This document shows positions 63,528 to 64,000 of a stretch of 64,000 nucleotides of DNA, one piece after another. Source of the DNA: Nonomuraea ceibae (GTDB lineage: Bacteria > Actinomycetota > Actinomycetes > Streptosporangiales > Streptosporangiaceae); assembly GCF_019396325.1 (NCBI RefSeq), contig NZ_JAHKRO010000009.1, forward strand, positions 62,001 to 126,000, read 5' to 3'. The stretch's first letter is position 1. Each line of letters opens with the position of its first letter. The notes beneath the pieces are model-generated. The model made no database searches. It worked only from the letters and a program-made list of their open reading frames with translations, and was not told the DNA's origin. The position numbers and the translations under genes are program-made.

Positions 63528-63977
63528 ATGGCCAAATCACCTCTGATCAGATGTTTCGGTCTTGCCCTGGTGGCGGCGGCAGCGTTGACCGGCTGCGGCA
63601 CGTCCGGCTCCGCCGCCTCGGTGCCCACCCCCTCCAGCTCGGCGTCCACGCCCTCCCAGAGCCCGGCGAGCTCCGAAACCCCGCAGAAGGTGGTGCGCAA
63701 GGTCAAGCTGGAGGTGCTCGGCAAGGGCGAGGCCGTCCAGCCGATCGCCTACAACGCAGACGAGAGCGGCACCGAGACCACGGCCACCCTGCCCTGGTCG
63801 AGGACGGCCGACATCGAGCTGACCGGCGCCGAGCAGGAGGTCGGCCGGCTGGTCTCCATCGTGGCCGGCTCCGTGCGTGACAAGAACGGCCAGTTCAGGC
63901 CCGCGCCCTGCCGCATCACCGTCGACGGCGAGCGGGTCGTCACCGCCAAGGGCCTGTGCAAGTATCTCCTCAAGTAG
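63528..63977 (+). CDS. MmpS-like lipoprotein
   Basis: This 149-residue protein has a signal peptide ending in lipobox LTGC (Cys19), a Ser/Pro-rich linker (20-52) and a small beta domain. That domain has VKLEVLGKGEAVQPIAYN, TLPWSRT and CRITVDGE, the pattern of MmpS-family accessory proteins. It carries a lipid anchor instead of the usual membrane helix. Two cysteines (CRITV, LCKYL) probably pair. ATG 63519 is an alternative start. No MmpL partner is seen before the window ends. Confidence 0.8.
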   Translation: MAKSPLIRCFGLALVAAAALTGCGTSGSAASVPTPSSSASTPSQSPASSETPQKVVRKVKLEVLGKGEAVQPIAYNADESGTETTATLPWSRTADIELTGAEQEVGRLVSIVAGSVRDKNGQFRPAPCRITVDGERVVTAKGLCKYLLK

Positions 63978-64000
63978 TGCGGCGGCGCACCGTCGCGACG

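Overview
The window comes from a high-GC actinomycete chromosome. Third codon positions are strongly G/C, GTG and TTG starts are common, and many neighbouring genes overlap as GTGA, ATGA or TGATG. The gene order his – trpCBA – lgt – gltBD – pyk – ANTAR regulator – liv – polA – rpsA – coaE is the one I know from Streptomyces and relatives. The bifunctional PriA, an F420-type flavoprotein and the tetrahydropicolinate succinyltransferase of mycobacterial type also fit. A Streptosporangiales-like organism is plausible, but the genus cannot be fixed from sequence alone.

Layout. 1-3064: 3' part of the histidine operon (hisB end, hisH, priA, ridA, hisF) with two small membrane-protein genes inside it. 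3061-11643: a glutamine-synthetase-like ligase, a small membrane protein, a MerR-type regulator, a DinB-like protein, an asymmetric heterodimeric ABC exporter and a partner-switching set (kinase, MEDS-STAS, STAS). 11685-17584: hisI, a trp-linked membrane protein, two glycine/tyrosine/glutamine-repeat membrane proteins, a DUF2752 protein and trpC, trpB, trpA. trpE, trpD and trpF are absent. A frameshifted AraC relic follows. 18170-22756: MauE/DsbA-like redox pair, lgt, a VIT1-type protein and two related membrane proteins. 23098-30917: a branched-polyamine-synthase-like enzyme, then gltB and gltD. 31032-36894: lipid-anchored subtilase, DUF2784 protein, pyk, dapD, F420-type protein and a helix-turn-helix/LAGLIDADG protein beside a tRNA gene. 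37103-47465: ANTAR regulator, three tandem paralogous amino-acid-binding lipoproteins, two other lipoproteins and the convergent livHMGF operon. 47853-56658: thioesterase, polA, polysaccharide deacetylase, rpsA, epoxide hydrolase, GNAT, coaE. 56686-63977: a giant 1857-residue TIR/STAND/WD40 protein, an ArsB/NhaD-type transporter and an MmpS-like lipoprotein.

The most striking item is the giant protein (56686-62259). It joins an N-terminal TIR domain that keeps its expected catalytic glutamate, a calcineurin-like phosphoesterase domain that has lost most metal ligands, an intact NACHT-type NTPase, pentapeptide repeats and about fifteen WD40 repeats. This is the architecture of a self-contained sensor-switch-effector, plausibly a conflict or anti-phage system. 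Other points of interest are a leucine-anticodon tRNA with a short, class I variable loop next to the LAGLIDADG protein, and a GlnR-like operator upstream of the liv operon. LivH carries a secreted-type N-terminal extension. Several leaderless-type promoters have a -10 box formed by the stop codon of the gene before.

The genes mostly serve amino-acid supply (His, Trp, Glu, Lys/DAP, branched-chain uptake), central carbon flux (pyk), DNA and protein synthesis (polA, rpsA), CoA synthesis (coaE) and the envelope. Lgt is the enzyme needed for the at least seven lipoproteins encoded here.
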